Positions 4,379 to 5,650 of a DNA stretch of 5,650 nucleotides are shown here, in pieces. Numbering within the stretch: position 1 is the stretch's first letter; each line of letters opens with the position of its first letter. A model generated the notes under the pieces. It made no database searches and was not told where the DNA came from. It was given only the letters and a program-made list of their open reading frames with translations. The stretch comes from Firmicutes bacterium UBA3932 (GTDB lineage: Bacteria > Bacillota > Clostridia > Peptostreptococcales > Anaerovoracaceae). Location of the stretch: assembly GCA_002385825.1 (NCBI GenBank), contig DGEG01000016.1, positions 1-5,650 on the forward strand. The letters are read 5' to 3'. A program made the position numbers and the translations under genes.

Positions 4379-5650
4379 ATGTCCATTGTGGCCGCATATA
4401 TAGTTCCCCACCCGCCGCTTATCGTGCCGGAAGTAGGAAGAGGCCAGGAACGGAGAATTCAAAAGACCGTTGATTCCTACCATCGCGTGGCGAAGGAAAT
4501 CGGAGAATTAAAACCGGAAACCGTGGTGGTGATCACACCTCATTCCGTCATGTATCAGGACTACATCCATATTTCACCGGGCGCAGGTTCTTCCGGAGAT
4601 CTGAGGGGATTCGGGGCCTATGGCTCGGGCATCAAGGTGGATTACGACAGCGAACTGGTGAGCCATATTGAAAAGCTTGCCGGGGAGAAAGGGCTGGCTG
4701 CCGGCACCTTGGGAGAGCGGGACAAAAATCTGGATCATGGCGCCATAGTTCCGCTTTATTTCATCGAACAGTACTCAGACGATTACAAGGTAGTTCGCAT
4801 TTCCATTTCCGGGTTCACCCTTATCGAGCATTACCGCTTCGGCAAGTGCATTCAGGAAGCTGTAAAACAATTGAACCGCAGAACGGTCATCGTGGCCAGC
4901 GGCGATCTCTCCCATCGTCTGAAGGATGATGGGCCGTACGACTATGCGGAAGAAGGACCGATTTTCGATGAACAGGTGACGAAAGCCATGGCGGAAGGCG
5001 ATTTCTTAGCATTTCTCAAATTTAAGGAAAGCTTCACAGAAGCCGCCGGGGAGTGCGGGCTGAGAGGCTTCGTCATCATGGCGGGTGCTTTGGACGGGAT
5101 GACGGTGAATTCAGAACTCTTGTCCTATGAAGGACCTTTCGGAGTCGGGTATGCCGTAGCTGCTTTTCACCCGACGGGTACCGATGAGGCCCGGCGAATA
5201 GATGTGCTGTATGAAGAAGAGGAAAAAGAAGAGCGGGAGAGGATTCGCGCGGGAGAGGATGATTATGTGAGCCTGGCCCGTCTGTCGCTGGAATCCTACG
5301 TGCGAAATAGGAGATATATCGATCGACCTCCCGGATTGCCGAAGGAGCTGACAAAGCAGAAGGCGGGGGTTTTCGTTACGCTGAAAAAGCACGACCGGTT
5401 GAGAGGATGCATCGGCACCATCAGCCCGGTGGAAGAATGCATCGCCGACGAGATCATCCGCAATGCGGTCAGCGCCGGAACGGGAGATCCGCGGTTTGAC
5501 CCGGTGACGGAAGATGAGCTGGATGAACTGGTTTACAGCGTAGACGTCCTGAGCGATCCGGAGCCTATAGATTCCATTGACGAACTGGATGTGGAACGCT
5601 ACGGAGTCATCGTAAGCAAAGGCAGCAGGCGAGGATTGCTGCTTCCCAAT
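4379..5650 (+). CDS. Fused LigB/Memo-like and AMMECR1 domain protein (AmmeMemoRadiSam system), 3'-truncated by the window edge
   Basis: The frame is open from ATG 4379 to the last base, giving 424 residues without a stop; fused homologues I recall are near 460–470, so only a short C-terminal piece is likely missing. Residues 1 to about 266 form the class III extradiol-dioxygenase (LigB/Memo) fold: VPHPPLIVPE (H11), VVVITPHS (H55), LDHGAIVPL (H120), ASGDLSH (H179) and AGECG (E225, C226). H11, H55 and E225 are the candidate metal ligands and H179 the candidate catalytic base, so a metal site appears intact. Residues 279–290 form a highly charged linker. From about 294 on is AMMECR1: VSLARLSLESY, VFVTLKK (331–337), the hallmark LRGCIG (341–346), then RGLLLPN at the edge. 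No signal peptide or membrane segment is seen, so it should be cytoplasmic. Such proteins commonly sit next to a radical-SAM enzyme; the biochemical role is not well established. The gene follows whiA by 24 nt and is probably co-transcribed. Confidence 0.92.
   Translation, partial: MSIVAAYIVPHPPLIVPEVGRGQERRIQKTVDSYHRVAKEIGELKPETVVVITPHSVMYQDYIHISPGAGSSGDLRGFGAYGSGIKVDYDSELVSHIEKLAGEKGLAAGTLGERDKNLDHGAIVPLYFIEQYSDDYKVVRISISGFTLIEHYRFGKCIQEAVKQLNRRTVIVASGDLSHRLKDDGPYDYAEEGPIFDEQVTKAMAEGDFLAFLKFKESFTEAAGECGLRGFVIMAGALDGMTVNSELLSYEGPFGVGYAVAAFHPTGTDEARRIDVLYEEEEKEERERIRAGEDDYVSLARLSLESYVRNRRYIDRPPGLPKELTKQKAGVFVTLKKHDRLRGCIGTISPVEECIADEIIRNAVSAGTGDPRFDPVTEDELDELVYSVDVLSDPEPIDSIDELDVERYGVIVSKGSRRGLLLPN

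Noticed and set aside
4351..4381. ATG overlapping the whiA stop as an alternative start for the downstream gene
   Set aside because: It is in a different frame from the Memo/AMMECR1 protein, and the AAAGGAGG at 4363–4370 is placed for the ATG at 4379.
3868..4386. Minus-strand open frame (172 codons) opposite the 3' part of whiA
   Set aside because: Its Ser/Leu/Arg-rich translation is typical of an antisense shadow, and whiA is unambiguous on the plus strand.
5076..5392. Two overlapping minus-strand open frames near the right end
   Set aside because: The plus strand here is continuously coding for the Memo/AMMECR1 fusion with hallmark motifs, so these are shadows.

Overview
This window is a gene-dense stretch with every recognised gene on the + strand. 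It looks like the genome of a Gram-positive anaerobe of the class Clostridia. The evidence is the murB–PHP–rapZ–whiA order typical of Firmicutes, strong AGGAGG-type ribosome sites, a base composition near 50% GC, a lysine-fermentation-type enzyme, and a fused Memo/AMMECR1 gene of the kind common in anaerobes. Genus cannot be fixed from the sequence alone. I see no tRNA, rRNA, CRISPR array, insertion sequence or phage gene.

Layout. (1) 1–2359 is a tight cell-envelope/regulation operon: the 3' part of murB (cut by the left edge), a PHP-family metal-dependent phosphoesterase, and rapZ. Gaps are 13 and 1 nt, and the ribosome site of rapZ lies inside the end of the PHP gene. (2) 2360–2482 is a short AT-rich intergenic region. 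It holds a large imperfect inverted repeat (two copies of an 11-base element with a palindromic core) that overlaps the -35 side of a candidate promoter. (3) 2483–3316 is a Kce/BKACE-family beta-keto acid cleavage enzyme, followed by a strong intrinsic terminator (3330–3387). It therefore looks like a separately controlled single-gene unit. (4) 3413–5650 is whiA, then a gene fusing a LigB/Memo-like domain to an AMMECR1 domain. The fusion runs off the right edge, so its C-terminus is not seen.

How the genes relate. MurB makes UDP-N-acetylmuramate. RapZ is an NTP-binding regulator that in E. coli links to amino-sugar supply. WhiA is a DNA-binding protein tied to division and sporulation. Together they form the conserved envelope/division neighbourhood of Firmicutes. 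The usual rapZ–yvcK–whiA order is broken: yvcK is absent and a catabolic enzyme gene with its own apparent promoter and terminator sits in its place. This substitution, the operator-like palindrome in front of it, and the puzzle of how whiA is transcribed past the terminator are the most interesting points. I found no clear wholly new multi-gene system. The nearest candidate is the poorly understood AmmeMemoRadiSam system, whose radical-SAM partner would be expected just beyond the right edge.
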